Positions 11,127 to 24,675 of a stretch of DNA of 64,000 bases are shown piece by piece. Every line of letters starts with the position of its first letter. The first letter of the stretch is position 1. A model generated the notes under the pieces. It worked only from the letters and a program-made list of their open reading frames with translations, was not told where the DNA came from and did no database searches. This DNA comes from Phallusia mammillata (Eukaryota > Chordata > Ascidiacea > Phlebobranchia > Ascidiidae): positions 301,747-365,746 of the forward strand of contig QLIY01000009.1 in NCBI GenBank assembly GCA_003260075.1, written 5' to 3'. The position numbers and the translations under genes are program-made.

Positions 11127-14100
11127 CTACATGTTCTGGTACAACGGTTTGTCTTCTTCTTTTTCATAAAACTTCGGGTTTTCAATCCTGGTTGTTGCAC
11201 GTTCGTGAAGAGGATTGTCGCCCTAAAAACAAAAAAGTAAATAAACCGTTGTAGTTTGTGGATTAATTTCCGAACAACAGAAACAACAGTGAAGGTCAAT
11301 TTGGGCTCGGGTACATTATAGCGTTGAAAGGCCATGTCTACACAAACAGCAGTAGGTAGCCTAAATAGTTCAGGGGATATACAGGCAAGTTACACAGGGT
11401 TTGAATTACAAGTTGCGTTTAATTTGAGGTAATTTAAATACGTTAACAGCAATTATGTTGCATTTAACCGAACGAATATCAAATCATGAGTAGGTCGGAC
11501 CGGGTTTTTAGGGCCGGGTTCGTGCTTAGGATTTTTTTACAAACCTCGTAGGAGCCTGAATTCACATCATGTGTCCGTAAAAAAATTACCTGGCTATAAG
11601 TAGCTAGTTGCTGGACTTAATCTAATGTTCAATGGTCCTAAAAAAGGGGTTCTTAAACTTTTTCGGTCGTGCCCCACTTGACACTATTTATTTATTCTCA
11701 CGCCCCCCTTAATGTGCTGCGCCCCCCTTGCGTTTAAGAACCCCTGCCCTAAAACGTCATGTTTAAGCCATTATCTGTTATTGTTCAGCGTGTATGTCTT
11801 TTTATATGATTAAACCTGTGAATCCAACTTTCGGACTGCAACGGGCTAAAAAAATAATCGGGTTCGGGTTCGAATTTTCGACCCGCTTAAAAAAACTCTG
11901 AACCTAAACATAGCGAAAAATGTTTCTGTCAAACACTGGTAATTCAATAAATTTAGGACGCCAAATAATTTACCTGGGTCCACTTTTGTTTGTCAAGTTC
12001 ACTTTGGAATTTTTCCCATTCCCGTCGATCCCACCGATTTTTGAGAAACTTCCAAACGATCAAGCCAATAATGCCAAGAACGATTACACCACCAACCGCA
12101 GGCAGGACAACCACAAGATAGTCGAACGTTGGGCAGTCTAAAACACAAAACCAGTCAAACATTTGGAAGTTTGGTTGTGTGGTGTTAGAAAACCCAAATT
12201 TGTGGAAAAATTTCCGGCGTTTTGGACAGTGTGATTGCGTTTTGTCGACGGAAATAAACAGGTGGTATTTGGCTTTGGGATGTGCGCAATAACAAACGTA
12301 TAACAAACAGTCACATAATCAGGGGGGGGGGATTCCGGCGTTTTGGACAGTGTGATTGCGTTTTCTCGACGGAAATAAACAGGTGGTCTTTGGCTTTTGG
12401 GATGTGCGCAATAACAAACGTATAACAAACAGTCACATAATCAATAAAGTTTTAAACCGCAAAAATAAATTGTTCAAAGAAAACTATCAAAAGGACACAC
12501 ATACACATGTTCGACCAAGTACTAATTGGGTCATAGTGCACTAGTCACATGATTTCTTGCTTTTTGGGGGGAAAACTTACTCAATGTGTGATGGCAAAGT
12601 ACGCACTCACAATAAAACGTTTTTAGTTATGTCCGCGTCACAACATTTTTTAAAGTGTTGATTGCTTGAACACTAAACAGTACTAGTAATAAAGAAACAA
12701 GCTGTAGCTGCCAGTCATAAAGTATGAACAAAGTATACATTTTCTCTTCCAGCAGTGTAATCATGAACAACTGTAGAACTTTATATATAAGGCGTCTCGC
12801 ATGACCCCAATACCGTGAAGGACTTCGAAGCAGAAAAGTTTCAAACAAGATATGAGAAACAAACCTTCGGTCTGACTTTGCTGAACGAAAAGATAATAAC
12901 CATTTAAATCTTTGTTCCACGTGATCTTGTATTTTACTGCACAGTTATTAGCATCCGTAGTGTTACATTCTTTGGACGGGAAAATGACTCTAAAATCATA
13001 TAATATATTTTTTTACCATTCGGTGTTTAAACGTGTCTGCTTTTTATCCAATTGGCAGAAAATTCCTGAAGGATTTCTGTGGTCACTTAGGGCCGGCTAT
13101 TTCAATTTTATAAACAGCTGCAACGCTACAGACTTAATAATGTCAATGTGATTATAAAATTAATAGCCAGAAAATCGATCGTCAAAGTTAAGAAGAATAT
13201 TTTATGGGTATTTATGTTGTGACATTATACTCAACTAAACCTGTGTTTCTTATGCGAAATTTAAGGGTAATTCATAGAAGGGCCCACAAATACAAAATCA
13301 GCTTTTCGACAGCAAAACGGTGTTAAACATGCGAAAAAAATAAACAAGTAACTATACTTACTCGTCGTTTTGACGACATGCCATACAACCCGCATCAAGG
13401 TTATAATTTTCACACAAACTACAATCAGGAAGAAGTCCCAGTCTTATAAAGTTGATCCCAATATCCTGACATTCTTGCTGACAAAGTGTTGTTCCTTGCT
13501 GCGAAATTCACTACTGTAAACTCAGAATGTCGTGTTGTCTTAGGGCAGTGCAGATTGTTTAAAGTGGGCGTCAGCGCCCCTTTGAAGGCGTGTGCAATCA
13601 GTTGGGTAGTGCCGAGAAATACTTGGACAGTTGGACAATAAGCATAAACAATTTGGTCAAATGTTTTCATTATATTAGCAATTTTTTTGATAAAAACCGG
13701 TGTATATGCGTTCTTTAATCAATCAGCTAAAAAGGTTTGAGAAACCTGTTTTAGGCAAACCGCGCCGCGCATACTCTTGTTGGTGAACCTTTAATTCTTT
13801 TAAAGAAAGACGGTTATATAGGTACATATAAACAAAAACAATTGTTGTCTCTGTTCAAAGAAAAAGGGAACTTGAATATTTACTTAATCTAAAAGTTAAC
13901 AAGATAAATAGGCATACACTGGTGATTTTAAACTGACGTAGAGACTAAAATCATATTTTATCGTCTTGCAACAATAATGGTTACCGTTCCGTAAACACAA
14001 ATGGCACATTTTGGGGGGGGGGCATTTTAAACTGACGTAGAGACTAAAATCATATTTTATCGCCTTGCAACAATAATGGTTACCGTTCCGTAAACACAAA

Positions 14101-17100
14101 TGGCACATTTTTCCACATCACCACCACATTTTCCTTCAATTTTGTTACAAGACGGATGGACGCAGGTGTCGCAGTGAGTGCCAGCCCAAACCTGATAAAA
14201 GTGGCAAGTAATAAAACTTTAACTGAAGGAAACATGAACAGCACCATTGACAAGACAAGCGGTAATAGCTTTTCGTGGATCTTCGCAAAATTAACAATAA
14301 AGATTTTGCCAAAAATATATACTTACATGCAACCGTTTCCACATACGGTTTTAACGTTAAGCATACAATTGAATATCTGCCGGCTAGAACGATTTGCATA
14401 AGTGTTTCAAAAAGCAACTAGTTTTATGCGCTCGAGTGGCACCCAACTTGCATCTCAGCCAAGAAAAATGTTTATGCCGTCAGTTTCTGCATTTTAAAGC
14501 CTACCTTGCTGTTAGAGCATGAGCAGGAATGACAGTTGCAATCGCCTCGACCAGCACACAGTTGTTCATCTGTAGACACTGCTTTACACAAATTATCGTT
14601 GCACAGGCACAGACCCCCTACATTTTGATACCAACCAGAAGCAGCGTTGCAAATACACGTCTGGTTGTCATAGCAATGATGACATTCGCCGTTTGAAGAA
14701 CCTGGATAATTGGAAGTTGGATTAAATTGCTAAGGCAAAGCACTTTTGTGTTTTACCTCCACAAACAGCTCCGTCGATGCTAGGACAACCGGTGTTAGCA
14801 CACTCGCAAAATTTGCCAGAAAAGCCTGGTTCACAAATACATTCACCGCAGTCGCATTTTCCTCTTTCACTGTTAAACAATTTGACTAGAAAATTGTTTC
14901 ATAATTGACACCCATTACAAGTTTCACTTACTGGCATAGGGAAGTGGGGCCGCCAGAGACTAAGGGTTGAGTATCAGTGCATTGCCCAATCAGCTCGCTG
15001 TTGGTTTTATTGGTCTCGCATTGACACACAGAACCGCCGCGGCCGTTGAAGCAATCGCAGAGTCCGCACTGCGTACGATAAAGATTGTATCAGACCAGCA
15101 TATATGTGGAAATTTGTCATTGCTTTAGTGTTCGTTTGGACAAAATTGCAACCAAATTTAAAACGAGATAATAGGTTTCTCACATCACATGCTTGAAAGC
15201 CAGTTGGGTAAATGGCTGACTAGCAACAGCTTTTCAAGCAATGAAAAGGAAGTGTAGGTTTTTTTTATAGATTTATGCATGTATACGTAGTGTTTTGGTA
15301 CAAACTGACGCCTGCGCCAAGGCGGATATTGCGTTGCTTTGAGATCTGTAGACATGAGGTCAAAAAACAAACTAACGTCATTGACGTCAGATAGTTTTTG
15401 TGGAGGGCTTGCACATGCCTACACGTTTGGTATGGCGGCTTTATTGGATTGGTTTACTAATCGTAGTCCATCAAGAGTAAAAAAGGTTTTTGTGTGAAAC
15501 AAAACATTAGAAAACATGCTGTTGGTTAGCGCCATCGCCTAATGCTCAGAAGGTCGAGGTTTAGGAGCAAAAAACCTAAGCGTTATTTTGCAAACCTTGA
15601 GAAACCTGATGCGATGAAATCAAAATTTTACTTGGTAAAAACATTTCAAATTATCCATAGGACTTGCAAAGAGACGTGCTTGCTTGACGACAACATTGCT
15701 TAGCCAATCGAAGATAAGACAAGCAGACAGATCCCAACAATTTTTAGCAGCAGTGTCATTGAGCAATATCGAAAACAACTATAGCGGAAAGTTTGCATAC
15801 AACTGTGAGCGACGTCGGGGTTAAGTTTTTATTAGCGGGTTTGATTCGGGTCTGGCTTTACAAACGGTTGCATTCATGTGCAGTGTTTTTTTAAGGTGTT
15901 TTGGGGGACCGAAACGGTTTTTGGTATTTAAATGAACACTTGCGGTCTCTTAAAACTACTTAGCGGTCACCCAAACCAAACCATAAAAAAAACCTGTTCA
16001 TGTGGTAATGTCATCTTATGCTTTTGGATTACAGCTTTCTGTTTATCAAAACAAGACAATGGTCCTTATTTTTCACCTTTAAGTTCCCTTGTCCACTGCA
16101 TTCATTGTCGCTGAACAAAGGGCGTTCACAGTCACACTCACATAAGTACTCTGAAATCGTTGTAAATCAACAATGTAAGTTAGTTCCCGGAATAATCAGC
16201 GAAATATAAAGAGACTTACCAATACCGATCTTCACTACGTCAGGAATAATATCCGAACCAATGGTAATAGTGTCGACCTGAGTCTTGTTGGTTGGGCACG
16301 ACTTTGCTTTAATTTCAAACTGGAAAACTACCTAAACGCGATTTTCAGTATTAACAGTGTGGAATACCTAAGTTAAATGAAAAGTGTGGTGATGTTTTCG
16401 CAATCAACACGTTGCGACAAAAAATCAAACCTCTTGAGGAATAGACACATTGTTGCACTGCAATGTATTTTCTGCCCATGTGGCCGAGTCGGGACAGAGG
16501 ACTCTGTACTTTAAGTCAATTGATGGGGGTGCTGTAGGGATGGTCAAGCTGAATCTACTGCGTATTGCCTGTGAGATATTTGCAGTATGGTTGCGAAATC
16601 AAAATGCTTTGGCATTACAGGTTCTTTAAGCACTTACGTTGTAAGATTCTCCAATTAAATTTACGATGTTAGAGGAGTCGTTTGCGAGATACTGAACAAC
16701 TGCGTTCGGCAGGACTTTTGGTAAATCCTACAGAGTAAAAAAATGCGTTAAATTGCACACAAGTCCATCGTTCCAGACTGCGAAACAAACCCTGAAAATG
16801 TGTGTTGAACCGCTTACCTTGTAAACCTCGTAGACATCCCGATGAACGGCAAAAATCGTTTGAATTTTGGATTGCGAAAAAGCTTCGCGCAATTGTCCGA
16901 TAGAAGGATAATCTTGTGCTACGGTTTCCGTATAATGGTAAACTTCACTTTCGTTGTTTATCTAAAGTGACAAAATATTAGGTGACATTTGAAATTGCAA
17001 ATTATTTAGATGCGTACCTTTTCCAAGTGACAGGACATGTCGTTCGGCTTCAGCAAACCAATAAGAGCCCCATCCAATGCTTGATGGAATGCAGCGTCAG

Positions 17101-19201
17101 TAGACAATACAACCACCCGCAGCGATTCCTTTCTCCACTTTATCACATCCTGTAAACAAGATTACGCTTTCATATTCGTAATTATATTGCAAAAAGTCTG
17201 AATCTTTAGTTGGACGAATTTACATACATAAACATACAAGGCATGATAAAGAAAAACTGTCTAAAAAATCGACGGTATTGGCCTGTGTGCAGTGGTGGGA
17301 TTCGGCCGGTTTTACCGGTTTTATAGAACCGTCTCGCGAAGTTTTATGAGATCAGCGAACCGGTTAGCATTACTGGTTACTGCCAATGGACTTTTTGTAT
17401 CAGAACCGGCTGAAAAATATGACTTTTGTGATAGAACCGGCTGACGAAAAATTTGTATCCCACCGCTGCCTGTCTATAATAAAGCAATGATAGGATGGCA
17501 TTTATCTTTGATCTGATTTGAATAAAACTTGTACCTGACAAACCGCAATTTGCATCAAGGCATCAAACCCTCCTTCTGGTCGATCGATGTTAGCAGAAAT
17601 CCTTGTGTCATTTAATGCTTGTTGAAATTTGTTGCTGTCGGGCGTAATTGACAACTGATGGTGGAATCCGAATGTTGTTTGGCAATTGCTGGTTCCACAG
17701 GCCGCTGCAAGCCTGTCATTCAACAGAAAGTGCTTTATGCAAGGTGCCACCTTCATATCCAACATTTAATGGAGAAATTACATATATCCTCACAACATTG
17801 GAGACCTCTGCCTTTCGTAACAATAAATTACATCAAAATAGGCTAAATAACATTGTAAAGCATATTTCAGATATTTTAAAGACATTTGTTACCAATTAAA
17901 TAATCCAAGATTAGTAGCCTATTGTTGACTTGTGCCGGCATTTTTTGCCCTGGTTCTTTTAGAGACAGTACAGTCTTGGAATAGTCCGATTTTCGAAAAG
18001 TCGAACAGTCTAACAGTTTGTCAGCACAATTAACCTACACTCTACCAGTTGGGGTCTTTCGTAGCGAAGGGTAGAATTGTCTTGTCGACAAAACTTCCAA
18101 ACGCCACTTGGACGTTGTCAGTCACTCTCGCTCGAATGTTGGGCACAATCGTACTTCCGACGCTCTGCAATACAAAAAGACGAAATTTTTATAAATACAA
18201 AAAGACGAAAGAAATTATGGCAACACTTTTTTGCAAACGTGAAAAAACTTCCAATGACGTTGCAGAAAAAAAACACTGTCTAAAAAGTACACTTTACCCG
18301 CACTTACTGTAAGCATTTGCAAGTCGTCATGCATTGATTGAGACAGGTCCATCAAATAGTACAGATCAAGGGGGTAGTCCACAAGTTTCCGAAAGGTAAT
18401 GTTAATCTTTTGACTTTCGCCTGGTACCAAACACAATGTGTTCAATCACAACAAGTGCTTTAATCGAGATTCGTATTAACTTACCCAAGCGTAGCTTTGC
18501 CTTGGTCAACTGTGGTTTCAGTTGAACCTGGTTTAGGCCATTCACAGTTGTGTTAAACATGTGATTGATTTCAGGTTTCGAGTAGCTGATGGGATTAATC
18601 GTTAGATTAGTGGAACACATTTTCTCGTTTTCCCTGTAATAAGGTACCTAATGCGTCAATCAGATGTTTGTTGGATACTGATCATAAACTTACAAAATTG
18701 ATTGACATCTTGACGATTCTGTAAAGTTGGATATTTGTTCGCACCATGAACAACCAGGTGTTCGGATACATTCTTCACAAGTGCTTTTACCAACGCAAGC
18801 TCCATGCGCTACAAAAAAACACACGATATTATGTCTACATATTTTTCACGTACAGACATGGAGTAGCTTTGAATAGAATGTTTGTCGCTTGTGTTTGGAC
18901 TCGAATTAAGTTTTAAAGAACGACTCTGTTTTCTAAGAACCCAAGTAGGCTCTTAATTCAAGTTCTCATCGAAGGGCACCTTTAAATGTACATTTGATGT
19001 AAAGAATTTCAAAAACACGTGCAAGGCTATCAACAATACACAACATTCGAAAGCAATACACGAACTTCAATTACTCTGGTTGACGTAATATCTTAAACAT
19101 TTAGAATACAAAAAGTTGAGAATTAGAGAAAGTTATGAATACAAAAACCTGTACTTACCAAGCGCCAGACACTGCAGCAAAATGACCAAAAATAACCTCA
19201 T
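11127..19201 (-). CDS. ITGB: Integrin beta subunit
   Basis: A complete gene for a cell-surface adhesion receptor subunit. Twenty exons give 827 codons plus stop: 19201-19159, 18808-18694, 18633-18485, 18420-18308, 18164-18046, 17712-17535, 17149-17018, 16961-16818, 16727-16638, 16568-16431, 16331-16220, 16150-16077, 15068-14932, 14869-14757, 14701-14505, 14191-14084, 13498-13362, 12989-12865, 12137-11974, 11222-11127. All introns are GT-AG. In order: a signal peptide ([15 protein letters not shown]), a PSI domain ([13 protein letters not shown]), a beta-I domain with the MIDAS DLSQS and [16 protein letters not shown], then Cys-rich I-EGF repeats, one transmembrane helix ([20 protein letters not shown]) and the cytoplasmic DRREWEKF. 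The membrane-proximal NPxY is NPLH; the distal site is NPKFY. MITEs lie in two introns, and part of exon 16 is duplicated by an assembly join at 13925-14111. Confidence 0.95.
11644..11746. mobile_element. 103-bp hAT-type MITE in last integrin intron
   Basis: The ends AAGGGGTTCTTAAAC and GTTTAAGAACCCCTG are inverted repeats. TCCTAAAA (11636-11643) and CCCTAAAA (11747-11754) flank it as an 8-bp target duplication with one mismatch. The CAGGGGTTCTTAAAC type of terminus is common in hAT elements. Confidence 0.7.
12212..12443. repeat. Direct duplication joined by a 10-nt G run
   Basis: Copies at about 12212-12321 and 12332-12443 flank a G run at 12322-12331, inside integrin intron 18. They differ at a few bases, as alleles would. 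Confidence 0.85.
13925..14111. repeat. Duplication that repeats the end of integrin exon 16
   Basis: Copies at 13925-14012 and 14024-14111 are separated by 10 G at 14013-14022. Each copy contains the last codons of exon 16 and its donor. The right copy connects to the rest of the exon and was used for the gene model; the left copy is a broken partial exon. Confidence 0.85.
17290..17468. mobile_element. hAT-like MITE in integrin intron 6
   Basis: This 179-bp element begins CAGTGGTGGGATTC and ends GTATCCCACCGCTG. Flanking CCTGTGTG and CCTGTCTA match at 6 of 8 positions. The interior shares AACCGGT and AGAACCGGCTG motifs with the element at 4529-4665. Confidence 0.7.
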
Positions 19202-19818
19202 GTCTCTTTAAAAATGATTTCTAAAAAATGACTTCTAGAATGTTTAACCCTCTCTGTGAAATATACACTGGAAGTCTATCCAAAAACCACTGTGGCGCAA
19301 CTGATTGTGTCACAAGGTTTTCCGGTGACAGAGCATAGGTGGGTGGGTGCAAAACGCATGACGCTGCATCGACAAAGCTAGCCGACCTGTTGACTGGCCA
19401 TTCTGTTTTCCTTATTTATCTGTAAAGCGTGGAACTTTGCGCAATCACACGGGAATCCGGTGCTTTGTTAACATCCTCGCTTTCTTCCAGTAGTAAACAC
19501 GATTTCCAAAATATATGTCGTTGGGTAAGCAAACCAGCATTACCTAATAGGACACCAGGTTATATACAATTAAAGCACTGTAACGCAATCTGGTTTGTCA
19601 GTAATTGGAACTTAGGTCTGCAAACATCAAGTTTTCATGAAATTGAATTTTACTTCATCTCACTGGAGTTTTACTGGCTAAAACAATTCATTACAAAATA
19701 GATACAAACAGACTTTTACAAGTACCTAGGCCATAAAAATATCAGTGATGCAATACATATAAAATTTGCATATATTGCACAATACAGTAACTTTGTGTAA
19801 TGATTCAATATCAATGCT
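19202..19818. other. Spacer between integrin 5' end and ALG13 3' end
   Basis: No gene seen. A minus-strand CATTTTTTAG at about 19221 forms a splice-acceptor-like site 19 nt before the integrin start codon. Confidence 0.5.
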
Positions 19819-20548
19819 TTACAATTGGAAGTGTAGTGTCAAATCTTCTCCAAATTTATTAGTTTTAGGTGCAGGTAGGGGCTCCAGCGATTGTAGATCC
19901 ATTTCCGAGAGTGTTGAGCCTAAAGTGCTGTGGAGTTGCAATGCACAAACATGAAAGTAAAAGTGCATGTTATATTTTTTCACACATATTTACCTGCAGG
20001 TGCAATACAACAAATGCCCATCTTGGTGAAGTTGTTTTGCTAACTCAAACTGGTGATTGTCCATTAATTTCTCATTTACCACTACCACTAGAGGTTTTCT
20101 GGCCCCAAGAACTTCTAGACATGTTCCAGCACCTGTATAAAATGGAAGTAGATTTTATACTACAAAAATATTCAAAATACATTTTAGGTTTCAATTTTAT
20201 CACAAACTTAATTTCTCCTTACAACCCCAAACATTTAATGAGCTGTTTCATGCCTGCATGGCTGATCACCAAATCTGCATTGGTTATGTCTCCAGAAATC
20301 GAATCTTTGTATCTGTAACCGTTGATTTTTAGTCCTGCAGTGTTACATTCTTTCACTTGATGGTGTCCCCTGCCATATTGTACCAGAAGAGATGAGTATG
20401 ATTTTGTTTCCAGAATCTGTTGCACATTATGTTATGTCGGGTACAAGGTAAGTTCATACAGGACCATTACCTTTAAAATTGGTTCACTTGTAACCAATTC
20501 AGTCAATTCATCAAATGATGTGGTCCCAACAGTGACAAATACTGACAT
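19819..20548 (-). CDS. ALG13: UDP-GlcNAc transferase subunit ALG13
   Basis: ALG13 is the catalytic partner of ALG14 on the cytosolic face of the ER; it adds the second GlcNAc to the dolichol-linked oligosaccharide for N-glycosylation. Four exons (20548-20471, 20416-20254, 20132-19994, 19927-19819) give 162 residues, the length of the short catalytic form. Recognisable stretches are [41 protein letters not shown] and [16 protein letters not shown], all matching human ALG13. There is no OTU or Tudor extension. Intron 2 has a GC donor (CAG then GCATGA) and closes the HAGAG motif exactly. The ATG lies 19 nt after an acceptor-like ATCATTTAG, and the gene follows SIRT6 by about 214 bp on the same strand. 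Confidence 0.93.
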
Positions 20549-20762
20549 GAAGCAAATTTCAGTGGTCCTAAATGATACACTGTTGTCTATCAAAATCAGA
20601 AATAAAAGTGACATAAAAATAAAACTGAGCCCAGAAAACACATGTTCAAAATGTAATTTACATTTGATATGTGCTAAAAAAAGTATTGGTGTGTTTAAAA
20701 ATGTTTCTTGGTCATTTGCAATAATATGATGAATGCAATACATTGTGAAATATAAAAAAATG

Positions 20763-23700
20763 TCAGTTGTCTTTTTGTACAATTTCCTCATTGGCAATTA
20801 AAGGTGCAGAAAACTTTAAATCTAAACTTTCTTGTTTGACAAAAATGTTTTCAGTTGTATTATTAACATCAGGCTCATTTCCATTAGAACTTTTAATTAC
20901 TGCTTTTGCAATGACATCAGATTTTGAATTGGATTTTGAGCCAGATTTGGCAGTCACATCATTGTTTGTTTCAGATTTGGTGTCAGTTTGATTTGAAGTT
21001 CTTGTTTTTGTGAGCCTTCTCTTTTTTGTAGGGATTGGAAACTGAGGCAGAGAATGACTTGATCTCAAACATATTGTGGGTTTTTTGAATGGGGGAACAG
21101 AAATATTAAGCGATTCTGCCACCATCTGCATGACATCATCCAGGTAGCTGCAAAACAAAGTTAACACTTTATCAAAGTAGTTTAATACCACGGTTGTAAA
21201 CACAGTTGTCTGTTTTTATATCTTACCCATATATTCTGATGTCAGCAGATTTGTCTTTCTTTGTTGGTTGAAGATTTATTATGACTAGTTTTCCACCATT
21301 TTTCTTGGTGAGTAGAGGGAGGTTTCCAGCAGGCAGAATCTGTAATACATATTCTGCTGTTAGTTATGTGTTTAAAATAATTGGTATTGGATACAACTAG
21401 AGTAAAGGTTTGATGACAGGCCAGATCCCTTAAAAATGTGTATTTAAATGTGCTTTGGAGTTCATTTGTTATCAAACAATACCATACTTGCAATACTGGC
21501 TTCACTTTAGCTTAAAACATTCTTGGTGACTTTCAAGTGTTATTTATATTTTGTTTGTTTTTACAACATTTTCAGGCTTTTACCTCCAAACATGGGTGAA
21601 AAACCTCAAAGACATTTGACCAAGTATTTGTTATTTCAAGCAGTGGGACAAACAAAAATCGCTAGTTCTTTGCCTTTCCCACAAATTTGGTCCTAGTTGT
21701 GCAACTGCACTTAATTGCTGATTTTTTTACCTGCAAACTACTCCCCATCACAATTGACAAATCAGCAATTTTGCAAAACTTCTCTGACATATCCAGTTCA
21801 TCATCAGGTAATGCATCCTCCCAATCCAGAATTGTATCCGTCAGCATGCCTCTGCACTTTCTGCAATGTAGGTCACTATTTAATTACATATTTGTTTATT
21901 AAAGTAGATAGGCAAATGGATTATTCACAGGTAGATCTTTACTCATAAAAAAGTTTGGTTGTTTTTCTGTATGTGAGTTCATGACCACATATTTGCTACA
22001 ATAATCCCAAATCCCAAAAAATAATTGCCGGAAAAACAGCAAAGGAGCATGTCTGTGAATCAATCCCTACACTACTAAACATTTGTCAGTTCTCCAAGGT
22101 CTTGTGAGCATATAAACAAATTGCAAAATACAACATGCTTATTACTGAAACCAGTGTTGTTGAAACACTGAACTGTGCCTAAAAGATTTCATAAAAAATG
22201 ATAATGCATTAAAACGAACTATTTCAAACCTTCCTCGACACTTGAGTGCCTCACACTTTTGGCCTGTCAGCTTCAGTCCCATTGTCGGAGAAACATGATC
22301 TTGCACTTGTTCTCTACGACAAAACAGTAGACAATAAAGTAAAATTCCACATTACAAAAATGCTCTGAAACATCACATACTTTGCACAAAGTTGGCACTT
22401 TTGGGTAAACATGTTTCCATGCAGTTCAGCAAGACGATCTTTTGGAAAACCAGAACGCAAATGAAGGCCATCAACATTTTGGGATATGACATAATGCACC
22501 AAGCCTAAAAACAAATGACCCATGTTAGACTGTTTTAATATTTCAAAACCACATAACTAGAAATAGAGACTTTTATGGGTGAAACTGCAAATGCATAATA
22601 ATAATAGTTAGGAGTGGTGACTTTGTGATAGAAAATTAACATAAATGTATCTACTACTTACAACAACAAAGCACCATTTAAGACTCAGTTAAAAAGCACT
22701 ACAGAGCAATTTATTCCGCCTTCCTACATGCTTGCCAAGTTTATAAAAACATTTGACCAGCAAATGTAATAAAAGTAGGTGAATGGTTTAAGGTGACTTC
22801 TGTCTTAAAGTTTAACATGACATATAAAACCAGGCATTTTAGGACCTCAGTCCTTCATATGTGTTATACAGAGTGAGTAATCCAAATAACTAGATCAGCA
22901 TTTTTTTAAGTCACCAAGGACAATGTTGATGACTGGACATACAATCAAGCTTCCTTAGCATACTAAGCACCACTGTTAACAACATTGAATGTGGCCACAC
23001 ATTATTAAAGCACTGCATAAGTTTTCATGCATGTAGACAAGGTACACACAGAAAAAAAACATTTATAGGTCCTGATATTTGAGCAGTGAAACAACAGAGA
23101 AGGTTGCAATATGACAAACTAAAACCATCAACATGTAACAAAGACATTTAAAATTTTAACTTGCCAACTTTTTCCATCTCCACCAGCAACCGATGTGTAA
23201 ATGTTGGCACAGCTTGTTCAAAGGTGATATCAAAGTGAGGAGTTTCACCCTTTTCTTCAAGTGTCCATACCCCAGTTGGGCCACGAAAATCAGGAATTCC
23301 AGCAGATGTACTTAACCCAGCACCTTAACATTTATTCACAATTACAATGCAATTTTTGCTATTTCATGTCATAGATGAGTCAAAATGAAAAATAACATAC
23401 CAGTATGTACAACCACAACTTTGCTGGATTTAATTAAGTCTGCCAGTTTGGAAGCTTTTTCCTTGAGAATCAAATGGTCATCTTGTTTCTACAAAATAGA
23501 GCAATATTAGCAACTGCATATAGTTTTACTTATTTATTCACATGTAGACATACATATGTAATGTCTTAGTGAAAGAACTAGGGTTGGCAAGCTGGTCAAT
23601 TGACCGGTCAAATACGGTCAATTGACTGGCCAATTGACTGCACTTTATTTGACCAGTCAAATACTATTTTTTATTTTTAAAATCAAATGTGGTAAANATT

Positions 23701-24643
23701 CGGCCGAATTTATTCGGCAAAACTGCCGAATATTCGGTTTCGGCCGATCCCAAATTTAGCCGATTCGGTACATCTCTATTGGAAAGGTTAAATTATTTCT
23801 AATAACCCTCAGGTAGAACAGTTTGGAGCATACTCTTGTATATTAAGTGCTTTTAAAGGCAATATAGATGTGTTTTGTTCATTTGAAATAAATGCCAAAA
23901 CAGTTAGGAGATATTTTTCATTTGAAACTAGAAGGGTGGCTTAGAACATTCTGTTGTTGCATTTACACTATAACCTATTTTAAAACATAAATATATTTCC
24001 CTTGCTTTTTTTGCATTGGGTCCCATATTAGCCATCGTCTTTTATAACTATGGTTGTTTCTGCAGGCAGAAACTCATCGGTCCCCACACATGTAAAGTTA
24101 AAAATAGTGCATTTCAAGAGATAACCATAGTCCACATGCTACCCAAATTTTAGCCAATTCCAACACTGTTTTATAAACTGTTTTATAAATGGGGTTTGAC
24201 ACTAAACTAAAAAAATATGAAACCTCAATGACTCAATCAATAGTACTGCAAAAGGCCAATCTGCCAATGTTTAAAATTGCGACCATTAGAGGTGTTTTGA
24301 GCAAAAACCGTTAATGCTCTGACGTCATAGGGCTGTTAACAACCCCCTAACTGCCATGGCACAAAAACGTCCACCAAGCAACCCACCAAGAGTAACATAC
24401 AACTGGTTGCTGTTGTAACACTATTGCGCCACAGAATTCATTTCGTTTGTGGTGCCCAGTAACATATAACTATGTTTTACACTTTAGGGGCTTGTGGGGT
24501 AAATGTTGGGGCTACAGGGTTGGGGGGGGGGGGCCAATCTGCCAATGTTTAAAATTGCGACCATTAGAGGTGTTTTGAGCAAAAACCGTTAATGCTCTGA
24601 CGTCATAGGGCTGTTAACAACCCCCTAACTGCCATGGCACAAA

Positions 24644-24675
<32 letters not shown>

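Noticed and set aside
11489-11905. CGGGTT-rich patches at about 11489-11520 and 11860-11890 as ends of another element
   Set aside because: The motifs resemble the interior of the CAGGGAGTCGAAC family but no clear inverted ends or target duplication could be found.
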